Shown here: one piece after another, positions 31,134-39,301 of the stretch
Layout: each line of letters opens with the position of its first letter
Position numbering within the stretch: the first letter of the stretch is position 1
From: Candidatus Saelkia tenebricola
GTDB taxonomy: Bacteria; Omnitrophota; Gorgyraeia; Kaelpiales; Kaelpiaceae
NCBI GenBank assembly: GCA_030765145.1
Contig: JAVCDA010000045.1
Coordinates: forward strand, 1 to 39,301
Direction: 5' to 3'
DNA: 39,301 nucleotides
Made by a program: the position numbers and the translations under genes
Notes under the pieces: model-generated
Database searches by the model: none
What the model saw: the letters and a program-made list of their open reading frames with translations, nothing else
Told to the model about the DNA's origin: nothing

Positions 31134-31278
31134 AATGAGCAGTAAATTTTTAGCCTCTCTTGAGGCTGAAAATTTTAGGCATCAGCCGTCTGCAAATTAT
31201 ACCTTTTGGAAAATGAGTAGTAAATTTGTAGCCTTTCTTCAAGCTACCAATTTTAGCCATTAGGCATCTACAAATTAT
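31134..31278 (-). repeat. Two tandem structured elements between rplR and rpsE
   Basis: Two 67-base units (31134-31200 and 31212-31278, period 78) match at 54 of 67 positions, without gaps. Each can fold the same way in the minus-strand transcript: an outer 4-base stem (31139-31142 with 31190-31193) encloses a 3-base hairpin (31178-31180 with 31185-31187) and a long hairpin (31144-31157 with 31162-31175). The linkers are one or two bases, giving a compact three-way junction. Six of the 13 differences form three compensatory pairs: 31140/31192 C-G to T-A, 31150/31169 T-A to G-C, 31179/31186 G-C to C-G. Two other changes repair or keep pairing; a few disrupt it. It may be a structured RNA element, or a palindromic repeat family unit. 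Confidence 0.85.
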
Positions 31279-31293
31279 CCAATTCATCTTAAT

Positions 31294-31671
31294 TTAAAAT
31301 TCAAGCCCAGATTCTCTTGCAGCCTCTGCAACAGCCTTTATTCTGCCATGATACTTATAACCACCACGGTCAAATACAATCTTTTTTATACCCAATGCCT
31401 GAGCTTTTTGAGCTATTAAACTTCCTATCAACTTAGCTGCTTCTATATTTTTTCCCGATTTAACCTTATCTTTAATCTCAGGCGAAGCTGACGAAGTTGA
31501 AATTATTGTCACTCCTGTATCATCATTAACCAATTGTACATAAATATACTTCAAACTCCTGTGAACACACAATCTAGGCCTCTCTTGAGTACCCGAAACT
31601 TTTTTTCTTACTCTTCTATGTCTCTTTAAGAAACCTTTCCTCTTCTTTTTTATCATTACTGTAAGATCCAT
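31294..31671 (-). CDS. rplR: Large ribosomal subunit protein uL18
   Basis: This 125-residue protein has the basic N-terminus and the L18 core ([20 protein letters not shown], then [29 protein letters not shown] in parts). L18 binds 5S rRNA in the central protuberance. I keep the ATG at 31671, preceded at 10 bases by GGAG in the end of rplF; an internal ATG at 31656 would also fit the family. After its stop comes the structured spacer. Confidence 0.97.
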   Translation of the reverse strand: MDLTVMIKKKRKGFLKRHRRVRKKVSGTQERPRLCVHRSLKYIYVQLVNDDTGVTIISTSSASPEIKDKVKSGKNIEAAKLIGSLIAQKAQALGIKKIVFDRGGYKYHGRIKAVAEAARESGLEF

Positions 31672-31673
31672 GT

Positions 31674-32213
31674 TTATTTAACTCCTGCTTTTCCTGCTTT
31701 CTTTCTTACATATTCACCTTTATATCTTATCCCCTTACCCTTATATGGTTCAGGAGGATAATAAGCCCTTATTTCTGCCGCAACTTCACCAACAAACTGT
31801 TTATCAATACCTTTAACAACTATATTAATAGGCTTTGGAACTTCAATTGTTATACCTTCCGGAATTGTATATTCTATCGCATGAGAAAAACCTATCTGTA
31901 AAACCAGATTCTTCCCCTGCACCTGAGCCTTATATCCTACACCAACTATCTCTAAATCTTTCTGAAAACCAACGCTTACTCCTACAACCATATTATTAAG
32001 AATAGCTCTTGTTAAACCATGAAAAGCATATGTTTGTTTCTCTTCATTCAATCTTTTAACTAAAACCTGACTATCTTGAATCTCTATTTTTATACCTTTA
32101 GGGATTGGAAAATTCAATTTCCCCTTCGGGCCTTCTACATAGATAATATTATCATCTATCTTTATCTTTATTTTAGAATCAATACTTATCGGCTGTTTAC
32201 CTATTCTTGACAT
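31674..32213 (-). CDS. rplF: Large ribosomal subunit protein uL6
   Basis: This 179-residue protein begins [11 protein letters not shown] and has two L6 repeats. The C-terminal signature [19 protein letters not shown] is split at the usual place ([15 protein letters not shown]). L6 binds 23S rRNA near the factor-binding site. Length is normal. It is eight bases after rpsH and two before rplR. Confidence 0.98.
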   Translation of the reverse strand: MSRIGKQPISIDSKIKIKIDDNIIYVEGPKGKLNFPIPKGIKIEIQDSQVLVKRLNEEKQTYAFHGLTRAILNNMVVGVSVGFQKDLEIVGVGYKAQVQGKNLVLQIGFSHAIEYTIPEGITIEVPKPINIVVKGIDKQFVGEVAAEIRAYYPPEPYKGKGIRYKGEYVRKKAGKAGVK

Positions 32214-32221
32214 TTTTCACC

Positions 32222-32620
32222 TCAATAAATATGACAAATTACTTCGCCTCCGATATTCCGCTCTCTCGCTTCAACATCGCTAAGAACACCTTTTGAAGTA
32301 GTTAATATGGCCATTCCAATACCTTGCATAACATTAGGAATATTATCTTTATCGACATAAACCCTGCATCCAGACTTCGATATTCTCTTTATCTTTTCTA
32401 AAGCAGGCTTTCTTCTATCTGAGTATTTCAAATACACTCTAATAAGCCCCTGTTTGTTATCTTCGATAGATTTATAATCCTGAATAAACTTTTCTCTTTT
32501 TAAAATATTGACAATATTAAGCAATATTTTAGATGATTTAATATCAACATTATCTTTTTTTACGGCATAAGCATTCTTTATCTTTACAAATGCATCTGCT
32601 AAAGGATCTGTAACACTCAT
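32222..32620 (-). CDS. rpsH: Small ribosomal subunit protein uS8
   Basis: This 132-residue protein begins MSVTDPLADAFVKIKNAY and ends with the family motif (GIGMAILTTSKGVLSDVEAR, then GGEVICHIY). S8 is a primary 16S rRNA binder of the 30S platform, and in E. coli it represses the spc operon through an rRNA-like site at the L5 start. No such site was identified here. Strong AGGAGG precedes its start. Confidence 0.98.
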   Translation of the reverse strand: MSVTDPLADAFVKIKNAYAVKKDNVDIKSSKILLNIVNILKREKFIQDYKSIEDNKQGLIRVYLKYSDRRKPALEKIKRISKSGCRVYVDKDNIPNVMQGIGMAILTTSKGVLSDVEARERNIGGEVICHIY

Positions 32621-32629
32621 TTCTTCCTC

Positions 32630-32815
32630 CTACCAGCTAGCTTTAGTAACACCAGGTATTTCACCACGTAAGGCCATTTCTCTAAAACAGATTCGGCATA
32701 AACCAAACCTTCTCATATAACCATGACGCCGTCCACAAATCTGACATCTATTATACCCTCTAACCTCAAACTTAGGCTTCCTATTCGCTCTTATAACCTG
32801 CGACTTTTTTGCCAT
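32630..32815 (-). CDS. rpsN: Small ribosomal subunit protein uS14 (short zinc form)
   Basis: This 61-residue protein begins [20 protein letters not shown] and has the zinc ligands CQIC and CRIC (type Z). S14 sits in the 30S head. The open frame extends 45 bases farther upstream, but the family N-terminus and the AGGAGG site, which lies inside the last codons of rplE, fix the ATG at 32815, two bases inside the normal spacing after the rplE stop (TAAAATG). Confidence 0.97.
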   Translation of the reverse strand: MAKKSQVIRANRKPKFEVRGYNRCQICGRRHGYMRRFGLCRICFREMALRGEIPGVTKASW

Positions 32816-32816
32816 T

Positions 32817-33365
32817 TTATTTCCTCCTGAAAGGCACACCAAAGGCTTGAAAAAGTTCAAAAGCCTCTTCTTTATTTTTAGCAGTAGTTACAAATGTAAT
32901 ATCCATACCTTGAATCTTTTTAACTTTATCAAGATTTATTTCCGGGAATATCGTCTGTTCTTTTAACCCTACGGTATAATTGCCTCTAGCATCAAATCCG
33001 CGATTAGCTGGAATACCCTGAAAATCCCTAACACGAGGAAGAGCCACATTTATTAAACGATCAAAGAATTCGTACATCTTTTCTCTACGTAATGTTACCT
33101 TACAACCTACCGGCACACCCTGCCTAATCTTAAAATTCGCAATTGATTTCTTGGCACACCTTACAGTAGGCTTTTGCCCTGCAATCAAAGCCAGTTCTTC
33201 CATCGCTTTTTCTAAAACTTCCTTATTCGAAGAAGTATCACCCAACCCCATATTGATCACTATTTTTTTCATCTGGGGAATTTGATGCATATTTTTATAT
33301 CCAAACTTTTCAATCAGCTGAGGAACTATCTTTTCTTTGTATATACCATATAATCTTGATTTCAT
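32817..33365 (-). CDS. rplE: Large ribosomal subunit protein uL5
   Basis: This 182-residue protein has the L5 motifs [19 protein letters not shown] and [19 protein letters not shown] and ends with FGVPFRRK. L5 binds 5S rRNA and contacts the P-site tRNA. Length is normal. It directly follows rplX, separated by one base. Its last codons contain the ribosome binding site of rpsN. Confidence 0.98.
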   Translation of the reverse strand: MKSRLYGIYKEKIVPQLIEKFGYKNMHQIPQMKKIVINMGLGDTSSNKEVLEKAMEELALIAGQKPTVRCAKKSIANFKIRQGVPVGCKVTLRREKMYEFFDRLINVALPRVRDFQGIPANRGFDARGNYTVGLKEQTIFPEINLDKVKKIQGMDITFVTTAKNKEEAFELFQAFGVPFRRK

Positions 33366-33366
33366 T

Positions 33367-33678
33367 TTAAATATTCTCTCCGCATTTTCTACATATTCTC
33401 ATTTTTGTTCCATCTTCTAACATCTTATAACCTGCCTTCACACCTCTTCCGCATTTATTGCAAATTAACATCACATTAGAAACATGTAACGCCGCTTCTA
33501 ATTCAATAATTCCACCTGGGGTATCTTGAGAACGCTGCTTCATATGCCTCTTGGTGATATTAACACCCTGAACTAAAACTCTATTATTTTTAGGATAAAA
33601 TTTTAAAACCTTACCTTTTTTACCTTTGTCTTTACCTCTTACTATCTCTACTGTATCTGACTTTTTTACTTTAGTCAT
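33367..33678 (-). CDS. rplX: Large ribosomal subunit protein uL24 with zinc ribbon
   Basis: This 103-residue protein has the KOW-type core (DTVEIVRGKDKGKKGKVLKF) and, at the end, two Cys pairs (CNKC and CRKC) around a hairpin, giving a zinc ribbon that some bacterial L24 proteins have and E. coli lacks. L24 starts 50S assembly near the tunnel exit. It is 15 bases after rplN. Confidence 0.97.
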   Translation of the reverse strand: MTKVKKSDTVEIVRGKDKGKKGKVLKFYPKNNRVLVQGVNITKRHMKQRSQDTPGGIIELEAALHVSNVMLICNKCGRGVKAGYKMLEDGTKMRICRKCGENI

Positions 33679-33693
33679 TTTTATCTCCGTTTT

Positions 33694-34062
33694 TTACAAA
33701 ACTTCAGGCGCTAACGAAACTATCTTCATGAAATTATTATCTCTCAATTCTCTTGCCACCGGTCCAAACACGCGCGTCCCGCGCGGAGTACCCTGCTTAT
33801 CTATAATTACTACTGCATTAGAGTCAAACCTCACTGTTGAACCATCCATCCTTTTTATCGGAAAACTGGTCCTCACCAATACAGCCCTTATAACTTCGCC
33901 TTTCTTAACTATACCATCCGGAGTTGCCTCTTTAACACTGCCGGTAATAACATCTCCGATTTCAGCAAATTTTTTATTAGATCGCCCAATAACCTTAATA
34001 CATCCTACTCTTTTTGCACCGCTATTATCTGCTACGTCTAATATAGAACGCATCTGTATCAT
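33694..34062 (-). CDS. rplN: Large ribosomal subunit protein uL14
   Basis: This 122-residue protein begins [20 protein letters not shown] and contains [20 protein letters not shown] near the end. L14 forms an intersubunit bridge and binds the silencing factor RsfS in many bacteria. Length is exact for the family. Its start overlaps the rpsQ stop by four bases (ATGA). Confidence 0.98.
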   Translation of the reverse strand: MIQMRSILDVADNSGAKRVGCIKVIGRSNKKFAEIGDVITGSVKEATPDGIVKKGEVIRAVLVRTSFPIKRMDGSTVRFDSNAVVIIDKQGTPRGTRVFGPVARELRDNNFMKIVSLAPEVL

Positions 34063-34307
34063 GACAACACCTCAACTAAACGCCATCTTTTTTCTTTGGA
34101 GACAGGTCTGGTTTCCATGATTTTCACCCTTTGGCCAACTTTAGCCTGGTTTTCCTCATCATGGACCTTATGTTTACTATATCTTTTAACCATTTTTTTA
34201 TATAAAACATGCTTAGCTAACCTTTCAACCCTGATAATAATGGTTTTTTCCATCTTATCCGATACAACAATTCCTATAAGCTCTTTTCTTTTACCACGGG
34301 ATTTCAT
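34059..34307 (-). CDS. rpsQ: Small ribosomal subunit protein uS17
   Basis: This 82-residue OB-fold protein has [20 protein letters not shown] and [20 protein letters not shown], both typical of S17. It is a primary binder of the 16S 5' domain. Both ends overlap neighbours by four bases (ATGA): rpmC before and rplN after. Confidence 0.97.
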   Translation of the reverse strand: MKSRGKRKELIGIVVSDKMEKTIIIRVERLAKHVLYKKMVKRYSKHKVHDEENQAKVGQRVKIMETRPVSKEKRWRLVEVLS

Positions 34308-34510
34308 GATTTCGCCTCTTTTTCTTTTGTTCTTTCGTTAAGAATTGTTTTTATCCTTGCGATACTGCTACGATTTACAGCTATCTCATGCGGTTTCTGG
34401 AGTTTCCCTATTTTAATTTCAGAACGCAGCTGCAGTAACTTTCTATAAATCTCCTGCATTTTCTGGTTCAATTCTGTATCTGTTAAGTTCCTTAAATCCT
34501 TAATTTTCAT
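34304..34510 (-). CDS. rpmC: Large ribosomal subunit protein uL29
   Basis: This 68-residue protein is two helices with the L29 pattern ([20 protein letters not shown], and the [13 protein letters not shown] end). L29 sits at the tunnel exit and helps dock chaperones and the signal recognition particle. Start overlaps the rplP stop by four bases. Confidence 0.96.
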   Translation of the reverse strand: MKIKDLRNLTDTELNQKMQEIYRKLLQLRSEIKIGKLQKPHEIAVNRSSIARIKTILNERTKEKEAKS

Positions 34511-34923
34511 AACGTTTCTCTCTTAATAAATTTACACGGCACAGATAATTTATCACTTGCCAATTTGAACGCCTGACGCGCCATTTCCTCAGACACTCCT
34601 TCTAATTCAAATAAAACCCTACCTCTTTTCACAACCGCTGCCCAACGTTCAACAGAACCCTTTCCTTTACCCATTCTTGTTTCAAGCGGCTTCTTAGTCA
34701 CAGGTTTATCGGGAAAAATTCTAATCCAGAGTTTACCACCACGTCTTAATCTCCTCATAATAGCAACCCGTGATGCCTCTATTTGATTATTTGTTACCCA
34801 AACATTACCAAGTGCCTGCAGTCCGAATTCACCAAAAGCAATTTCAGTAGCACCTTTTGAAACACCACGGCGTTTGCCGCGTTGCGTTTTTCTATATTTT
34901 ACTCTTTTGGGCATTAAAACCAT
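34507..34923 (-). CDS. rplP: Large ribosomal subunit protein uL16
   Basis: This 138-residue protein has [17 protein letters not shown] near the start, then [20 protein letters not shown] and [19 protein letters not shown] in the loop reaching the peptidyl-transferase centre. L16 helps position tRNA. The ATG at 34923 is chosen, eight bases after GAGGAGG; an ATG three codons later would also fit. Confidence 0.97.
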   Translation of the reverse strand: MVLMPKRVKYRKTQRGKRRGVSKGATEIAFGEFGLQALGNVWVTNNQIEASRVAIMRRLRRGGKLWIRIFPDKPVTKKPLETRMGKGKGSVERWAAVVKRGRVLFELEGVSEEMARQAFKLASDKLSVPCKFIKRETL

Positions 34924-34926
34924 AAT

Positions 34927-35580
34927 TTATGCCTCCTCGGCCTCTACTTTTTCTAAAATAGCATCTCCTTTATAAATCCAAACTTTAACTCCAATAAGCC
35001 CTGCTTTAGTTTTAGCTTCTGCAAAACCATATTCTATGTCAGCTCTCAAAGTTTGCAGCGGAATTTTACCTGATTTATAAGTTTCACGCCTTGCAATTTC
35101 ATGCCCACCTAATCTCCCTGCGCAATTAATCTTTATTCCTTTAACACTACTCTCAGCAAGCTGAATAGCTCTCTTCATTGCCCTTCTATGGGAAATCCTC
35201 TTTGTCATCTGAAGAGCAACATTTTCAGCCACTAATTGGGCATTTGCAGTAGGAATTTTCACTTCCTTTATATCTATACCTAACTCCTTCTCTTGAACTA
35301 TCTTCTGTAAATCCTCCTGAATCCTGTCAATCTCGGCACCGCGTCTGCCTATAATAACACCGGGTCTAGCTGTATGAATAATAACTTTTACTTTTTCAGG
35401 ATATCTCTCTATTTCAATCTTAGCTATACCTGCAAATTTTAGATTATCTTTAATATACTTCCTGATCTGAAAATCCTCTTTAATAAACTTCCTCATTGAT
35501 TCCGGCTTTGCAAACCACCTGGAATTCCAACTTTTAATATATCCTAATCTATATCCCAAAGGATGAACTTTATGCCCCAT
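34927..35580 (-). CDS. rpsC: Small ribosomal subunit protein uS3
   Basis: This 217-residue protein begins MGHKVHPLGYRLGYIKSW, has the KH domain with the GxxG-type loop (HTARPGVIIGRRGAEIDRI) and the C-terminal S3 domain (AGRLGGHEIARRETYKSGK). S3 lines the mRNA entry tunnel together with S4 and S5. It is immediately after rplV, and an AAAGGAGG-type site in the rplV tail precedes its start. Confidence 0.98.
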   Translation of the reverse strand: MGHKVHPLGYRLGYIKSWNSRWFAKPESMRKFIKEDFQIRKYIKDNLKFAGIAKIEIERYPEKVKVIIHTARPGVIIGRRGAEIDRIQEDLQKIVQEKELGIDIKEVKIPTANAQLVAENVALQMTKRISHRRAMKRAIQLAESSVKGIKINCAGRLGGHEIARRETYKSGKIPLQTLRADIEYGFAEAKTKAGLIGVKVWIYKGDAILEKVEAEEA

Positions 35581-36000
35581 CTATTTTTTTCCTCCTTTAG
35601 CTTTTGTTTTTGCCTTTGTCTTCGACTCTACTTTCGCTTTAGCTTGAACTTTTGTTTTCGGAGCCGCCTTAATGTCTAACTCCAAAGATACATGTGCAGT
35701 CCTTTTCTTTATCATAGAAGCCCTACCCATACTCCCCGCGCGAAACCTTTTAAGCGCCGGCCCTTGGTCTGTGTATATCTTAGAGATATAAAGATCTTTT
35801 CTGTCCAAAGAATTGTTATGCTCAGCATTCGCAACAGCAGACTGTAAAACTTTGTTTACAATCTGAGCTGGCTTCTTATTTAAACCGGCTAAAACATCCT
35901 CAGCCGCAGCTACACCCTTACCTCTAATAAGATCTACTACCTGCCTCATCTTTCTAGGTGAAACTTTTATAAATTTTGCACTTGCTTTTGTAACAGCCAT
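35581..36000 (-). CDS. rplV: Large ribosomal subunit protein uL22 with basic tail
   Basis: Residues 1-110 are the standard L22 (AKFIKVSPRKMRQVVDLIRG, and the hairpin loop RFRAGSMGRASMIKKRTAHV that reaches into the exit tunnel). Residues 111-139 are an added Lys/Ala/Thr repeat tail (KTKAKTKAKGGKK at the end). The loop is the region where macrolide-resistance changes occur in other bacteria. It is 11 bases after rpsS. Confidence 0.97.
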   Translation of the reverse strand: MAVTKASAKFIKVSPRKMRQVVDLIRGKGVAAAEDVLAGLNKKPAQIVNKVLQSAVANAEHNNSLDRKDLYISKIYTDQGPALKRFRAGSMGRASMIKKRTAHVSLELDIKAAPKTKVQAKAKVESKTKAKTKAKGGKK

Positions 36001-36011
36001 AATTATTTTTC

Positions 36012-36299
36012 CTATTTCTTTGTAATTTTTGCTTTCGCTTTAATACCACTATGCCCTCTAAAAGTACGTGTTAAAGCAAATTCTCCCAATTTATGTCCAA
36101 CCATTTTTTCTGTCACATGGATAGAAATAAACTTTTTACCATTATGTACTTCAAACGTAACTCCTATAAACTCAGGAATTACCGTAGAACGCCGAGACCA
36201 GGTTTTTATCGGCTTCTTCTCTCCAGATTTTAACACCCTGTTGACTTTCTTAAGAAGACTTTCGTCAACAAACGGTCCTTTTTTTAATGACCTTGGCAT
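36012..36299 (-). CDS. rpsS: Small ribosomal subunit protein uS19
   Basis: This 95-residue protein begins [19 protein letters not shown] and has the family motif [20 protein letters not shown] and [14 protein letters not shown]19 lies in the 30S head beside S13. Length is normal. It is one base after rplB. Confidence 0.98.
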   Translation of the reverse strand: MPRSLKKGPFVDESLLKKVNRVLKSGEKKPIKTWSRRSTVIPEFIGVTFEVHNGKKFISIHVTEKMVGHKLGEFALTRTFRGHSGIKAKAKITKK

Positions 36300-36300
36300 A

Positions 36301-37113
36301 CTACTTCCTCCTCTTTATAATAAACTTATTGGATGCCTTTTTCTTATTCCTTGTTCTAAGCCCTTTAGAAGGCCAACCCCAAGGTGAAACTGAAGGCCTA
36401 CCACCCGAAGTATCTCCTCCCATAGGATGATCCACAGGGTTCATAGCAACACCTCTAACATGAGGCCTTATACCTAACCATCTAGAGCGACCTGCTTTAC
36501 CTTTTACAATATTCATATGCTCGGAATTACCAACCTGACCTATAGTCGCACGGCAATCTAAATGCAAAAGCCTGACTTCTCCAGAAGGTAGTTTTATATG
36601 AGCAACCTTACCTTCTTTAGCCAAAATTTGTGCCCAACTTCCTGCAGAACGAACTAATTGAGCACCTCGTCCTTTATTTAATTCTAAATTATGAATAGAA
36701 ACTCCTGTAGGTATTTTTTCAAGAGGCATAGAATTTCCAACCTTAATTTCAACATCATCCCCTGAGGCAACAATATCACCTACTTTCAATCCTAAAGGAA
36801 CCAATATATATCTCTTTTCCCCATCTTCATATTCCAACAATGCAATCCTGGCATTTCTGTTAGGATCATATTCAATCGCTAAAACAGAAGCATTACCTTC
36901 TTTATCTCGCAAAAAGTCTATAACCCTATAACGCCTTTTATGTCCACCACCACGCCTTCTTACCGTAATATGCCCCTTATTATTTCTGCCCGAGTTCTTT
37001 TTCAAAGTCTGGATTAAAGACTTCTCAGGAGTTTTTTTCGTAATTTCATCAAATGTAGAATAACTCTGAAATCTCATTGATGATGTTATAGGTTTTCTCT
37101 TTTTTATCGCCAT
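36301..37113 (-). CDS. rplB: Large ribosomal subunit protein uL2
   Basis: This 270-residue protein has the RNA-binding core ([40 protein letters not shown]). The functionally vital C-terminal loop reads [20 protein letters not shown], whereas E. coli and most bacteria have HPHGGGEGR at this place. The first His, implicated in peptidyl transfer and subunit joining, is kept. It lies ten bases after rplW. Confidence 0.97.
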   Translation of the reverse strand: MAIKKRKPITSSMRFQSYSTFDEITKKTPEKSLIQTLKKNSGRNNKGHITVRRRGGGHKRRYRVIDFLRDKEGNASVLAIEYDPNRNARIALLEYEDGEKRYILVPLGLKVGDIVASGDDVEIKVGNSMPLEKIPTGVSIHNLELNKGRGAQLVRSAGSWAQILAKEGKVAHIKLPSGEVRLLHLDCRATIGQVGNSEHMNIVKGKAGRSRWLGIRPHVRGVAMNPVDHPMGGDTSGGRPSVSPWGWPSKGLRTRNKKKASNKFIIKRRK

Positions 37114-37123
37114 TATACTTGCC

Positions 37124-37396
37124 TCACTCTATTCTATATCCTTCTTTTAAAGTCACTATTGCCTTTTTACCTGCTGATGTATTACCAGGAGCAGTCCATT
37201 TCAATCTTCTAGGTTTAGATACTATTTTAACTGTAGAAACAGATTTAACTTTAACATTATACATTCTCTCTACAGCTTCTCGTATCTCTATCTTATTGGA
37301 ACCTTTATCAACCTCTAAAATATATTTGTTATCAGATATAAGCATTGTACCTTTTTCTGTAGTCAATAATCTTTTTACAACATTATTAATATTCAT
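37124..37396 (-). CDS. rplW: Large ribosomal subunit protein uL23
   Basis: This 90-residue protein has [20 protein letters not shown] and the [17 protein letters not shown] strand-loop typical of L23. L23 is the docking point for trigger factor and the signal recognition particle at the tunnel exit. Start overlaps the rplD stop by four bases (ATGA). Confidence 0.96.
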   Translation of the reverse strand: MNINNVVKRLLTTEKGTMLISDNKYILEVDKGSNKIEIREAVERMYNVKVKSVSTVKIVSKPRRLKWTAPGNTSAGKKAIVTLKEGYRIE

Positions 37397-38037
37397 ATTT
37401 TTTTAATCCTGTCGATTATTTCATTTAAACCATTTTTTACTATCACAACCTTTTTACAATTTAAAACATCATAAGCCGTTACATCTTTAGCATCAGCTAT
37501 AAAAACATTGGATATATTCCTTGAAGACAATATTGTATTATCATTCACACCGCTCAACACAAACAAAGATTTCATTTTCTCAAGACCTAAATTATTAACA
37601 ACATCCATAAAATGTTTTGTTTTAGGTTCTGACAATTCCATTCCCTCTATCAACATTAACTCTTGATCCTGCAACTTGGCATTAAGGCTTGATTTTAAAG
37701 CCAACCTCTTCATTTTCTTAGGTATATTAACAGAATAATCACGTGGTTTTGGCCCGAATACTGTCCCTCCACCTCTCCAAATAGGAGAACGATTGCTACC
37801 TACACGCGCACGCCCGGTTCCTTTTTGTCTCCAAGGCTTAGCCCCTCCGCCACTTACTTCGCCGCGAGTCTTCGTAGAATGAGTACCTTGCCTTCTATTG
37901 GCTAAATAAGCATTTATTACCTGATAAAGAAGTTCTTTATTAACTTTTCCATCAAAAACATTTTTATCAAGCTCAACAGAATCTACTTTTTTACCTTTCA
38001 TATTTAAAACATCTATTTTTAAGGCATTCTCATTCAT
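37393..38037 (-). CDS. rplD: Large ribosomal subunit protein uL4
   Basis: This 214-residue protein has the extended loop that reaches into the exit tunnel (GTHSTKTRGEVSGGGAKPWR, then QKGTGRARVGSNRSPIWRGG) and the globular part with FGPKPRDYSVNIPKKMKRLA. In some bacteria L4 represses its own operon; no leader is visible here because rpsJ is directly behind tuf. Start overlaps the rplC stop by eight bases. Confidence 0.98.
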   Translation of the reverse strand: MNENALKIDVLNMKGKKVDSVELDKNVFDGKVNKELLYQVINAYLANRRQGTHSTKTRGEVSGGGAKPWRQKGTGRARVGSNRSPIWRGGGTVFGPKPRDYSVNIPKKMKRLALKSSLNAKLQDQELMLIEGMELSEPKTKHFMDVVNNLGLEKMKSLFVLSGVNDNTILSSRNISNVFIADAKDVTAYDVLNCKKVVIVKNGLNEIIDRIKKI

Positions 38038-38839
38038 TTTTTTTACCTTCTTCCTTATCTTTCTTCACAGATTCTTCTTGGACTGATTCTTTATGGGATA
38101 CTTCATGAGATGCTACCTCTTGAACTTTTTCATGCTCAACTACTTCTTGAGTTTCCTCTTGAATGCTTTCTTCTAAAGAAACAAGTTCAGACACTTTCTT
38201 TTTAGCACTTTTTATAACAAGCAATGAATTAATAGCTCCAGGAACACCTCCCTTTACTAAAATTAAATTTTTCTCTATATCTGTATCAACTATCTCTAAA
38301 TTCTGAACAGTAACTTGTTGATTACCCATCTGCCCCGGCATATGAAGCCCCTTTAAAACACGCGACGGAGACGAACTTGCTCCTATAGAACCTATAGCCC
38401 TATGGGATCTACTGCCATGAGATTTCGGCCCTATGCTCCAACCCCAGCGCTTAACTCCACCTTGAAATCCTTTTCCTTTAGAATCAGCAGTTACATCAAC
38501 AAATTCTCCCACTTTAAAGATATCTACCTTTAATTCCTGCCCTACGCTATACTTCTCCAAAACAGTCTGATCTTCTATTCTAATCTCCTGTAAATATCTT
38601 AGAGGTTTTATGTTCACTTTTTTAAACTGTCCTAAAACAGGTTTTGTGGCATGCTTTGAATTCGCTTTCATCTCTTCGTACCCAATTTTTAAAGCATCAT
38701 AACCATGAGTATTCTTACTTTTTATCTCCATCACATAACACGGACCTGCAGATACAACAGTAACCGGCAAAACCACTCCGCTTTTAAATATCTGTGTCAT
38801 ACCAACCTTCCTGCCCAATATTCCTTTAATAGTAGCCAT
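38030..38839 (-). CDS. rplC: Large ribosomal subunit protein uL3 with acidic/basic tail
   Basis: Residues 1 to about 215 are L3 (GRKVGMTQIFKSGVVLPVTV, GKGFQGGVKRWGW, SHRAIGSIGASSSPSRVLKG, GNQQVTVQNLEIV). L3 initiates 50S assembly. Residues 216-269 are an added tail rich in Glu, Lys, Val and Ser, with a loose repeat of HE/HKES-type words. Ordinary L3 proteins have about 205-215 residues. It starts two bases after rpsJ. Confidence 0.97.
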   Translation of the reverse strand: MATIKGILGRKVGMTQIFKSGVVLPVTVVSAGPCYVMEIKSKNTHGYDALKIGYEEMKANSKHATKPVLGQFKKVNIKPLRYLQEIRIEDQTVLEKYSVGQELKVDIFKVGEFVDVTADSKGKGFQGGVKRWGWSIGPKSHGSRSHRAIGSIGASSSPSRVLKGLHMPGQMGNQQVTVQNLEIVDTDIEKNLILVKGGVPGAINSLLVIKSAKKKVSELVSLEESIQEETQEVVEHEKVQEVASHEVSHKESVQEESVKKDKEEGKKNE

Positions 38840-38841
38840 TT

Positions 38842-39156
38842 TTATTTTATCTCGACATATACACCCGCTGGTAAACTTAACTTCCTTAAGGCATCTATCG
38901 TTTTAGCTGTAGGCTCTAACATTTCAATCAACCTTTTATGAGTACAAAGCTGAAACTGCTCTCTGGACCTTTTATCTATATGCGGCGACCTAATCACTGT
39001 AAAAAGCTCTCGCCTGGTCGGTAAAGGTATTGGCCCTGAAACACGGGCACCTGTTCTCTTTGCAGTATCAACTATCTCCCGAGCCGATTGATCCAACAAC
39101 CTATGGTCATACGCCTTCAACTTGATCCGGATTTTCATTACGCTTTCTTCAGCCAT
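38842..39156 (-). CDS. rpsJ: Small ribosomal subunit protein uS10 (NusE)
   Basis: This 104-residue protein has the S10 core ([39 protein letters not shown]). S10 is in the 30S head and also acts as NusE in transcription antitermination, linking ribosomes to RNA polymerase. It follows tuf by 17 bases with no terminator, joining the str-type operon to the S10 operon. Confidence 0.98.
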   Translation of the reverse strand: MAEESVMKIRIKLKAYDHRLLDQSAREIVDTAKRTGARVSGPIPLPTRRELFTVIRSPHIDKRSREQFQLCTHKRLIEMLEPTAKTIDALRKLSLPAGVYVEIK

Positions 39157-39173
39157 TTTTTATTCCTTATATG

Positions 39174-39301
39174 TTATTCCCTCACCTCAGAAACTACTCC
39201 TGCACCGACTGTTCTACCGCCTTCACGGATTGCAAAACGTAGTTCTTTTTCCAAAGCAACAGGTTTTATTAATTCTACTTCAAACTCCACATTATCTCCG
39301 G
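39174..39301 (-). CDS. tuf: Elongation factor Tu, C-terminal end (partial)
   Basis: The last 41 or so codons of EF-Tu are visible at the right edge. They include [20 protein letters not shown] and [19 protein letters not shown], the hallmark of domain 3. EF-Tu brings aminoacyl-tRNA to the ribosome. The position just before rpsJ is the classical str-S10 arrangement. The rest lies outside the window. Confidence 0.97.
   Translation of the reverse strand, partial: GDNVEFEVELIKPVALEKELRFAIREGGRTVGAGVVSEVRE

Noticed and set aside
31134-31278. CRISPR-like array from the two repeats
   Set aside because: There are only two diverged units of 67 bases with an 11-base gap, no unique spacers and no cas genes.
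31150-31287. A 45-codon minus-strand frame (MNWIICRCLMAKIGSLKKGY...) spanning both tandem elements
   Set aside because: It has no ribosome binding site, and its repeats reflect the 78-base period being a multiple of three. The second unit ends it with a stop. The differences between units fit base pairing rather than codons.
33626-34120. 164-residue plus-strand frame opposite rplX and rplN
   Set aside because: It lies wholly antisense to three unmistakable ribosomal genes and shows no protein family features.

Overview
The window is about 39 kb of low-GC bacterial chromosome, and nearly every gene lies on the minus strand. The organism is probably Gram-negative: it has YajC and SecDF, a BamE/SmpA-like protein and a pseudopilin-like protein. 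The core machinery is ordinary, but the surrounding proteins are divergent. I infer an uncultured lineage, perhaps near the PVC group or Omnitrophota, from family impressions only; the sequence does not prove it.

Right part (39301 down to 23921, in transcription order): the end of tuf, then a merged S10-spc-alpha cluster (rpsJ, rplC, rplD, rplW, rplB, rpsS, rplV, rpsC, rplP, rpmC, rpsQ, rplN, rplX, rplE, rpsN, rpsH, rplF, rplR, rpsE, rplO, secY, adk, map, infA, rpmJ, rpsM, rpsK, rpsD, rpoA, rplQ). Genes are packed with many 4-base ATGA overlaps. rpmD (L30) is missing between rpsE and rplO. The only sizeable spacer, between rplR and rpsE, holds two tandem copies of a structured element whose differences are largely compensatory. 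L3, L22 and especially L17 carry long charged C-terminal tails.

Middle part (23899 down to 8391): the same strand continues with short gaps through a class I aminotransferase, a LeuC-type dehydratase, a BamE-like membrane protein, a pilin-like protein, a GuaB3-type IMP dehydrogenase, guaA, dnaE, tgt, yajC, a fused secDF, a PIG-L deacetylase and recJ. No convincing terminator was seen inside this run, so ribosome, nucleotide, replication, tRNA-modification and secretion genes may share transcripts.

Left part (8252 down to 1): rpmB is the only clear plus-strand gene, divergent from recG. Then come a PurF-like protein lacking its glutaminase nucleophile, HU with a good promoter and terminator, a TrkA-C membrane protein, a PilZ protein, three consecutive response-regulator genes (the last broken by an in-frame TAG), a half-size GDT1-type transporter, a small cupin and the signal-peptide start of a protein that runs off the edge. 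No tRNA, rRNA, CRISPR array or insertion sequence was seen, and no gene-free stretch exceeds 300 bases.
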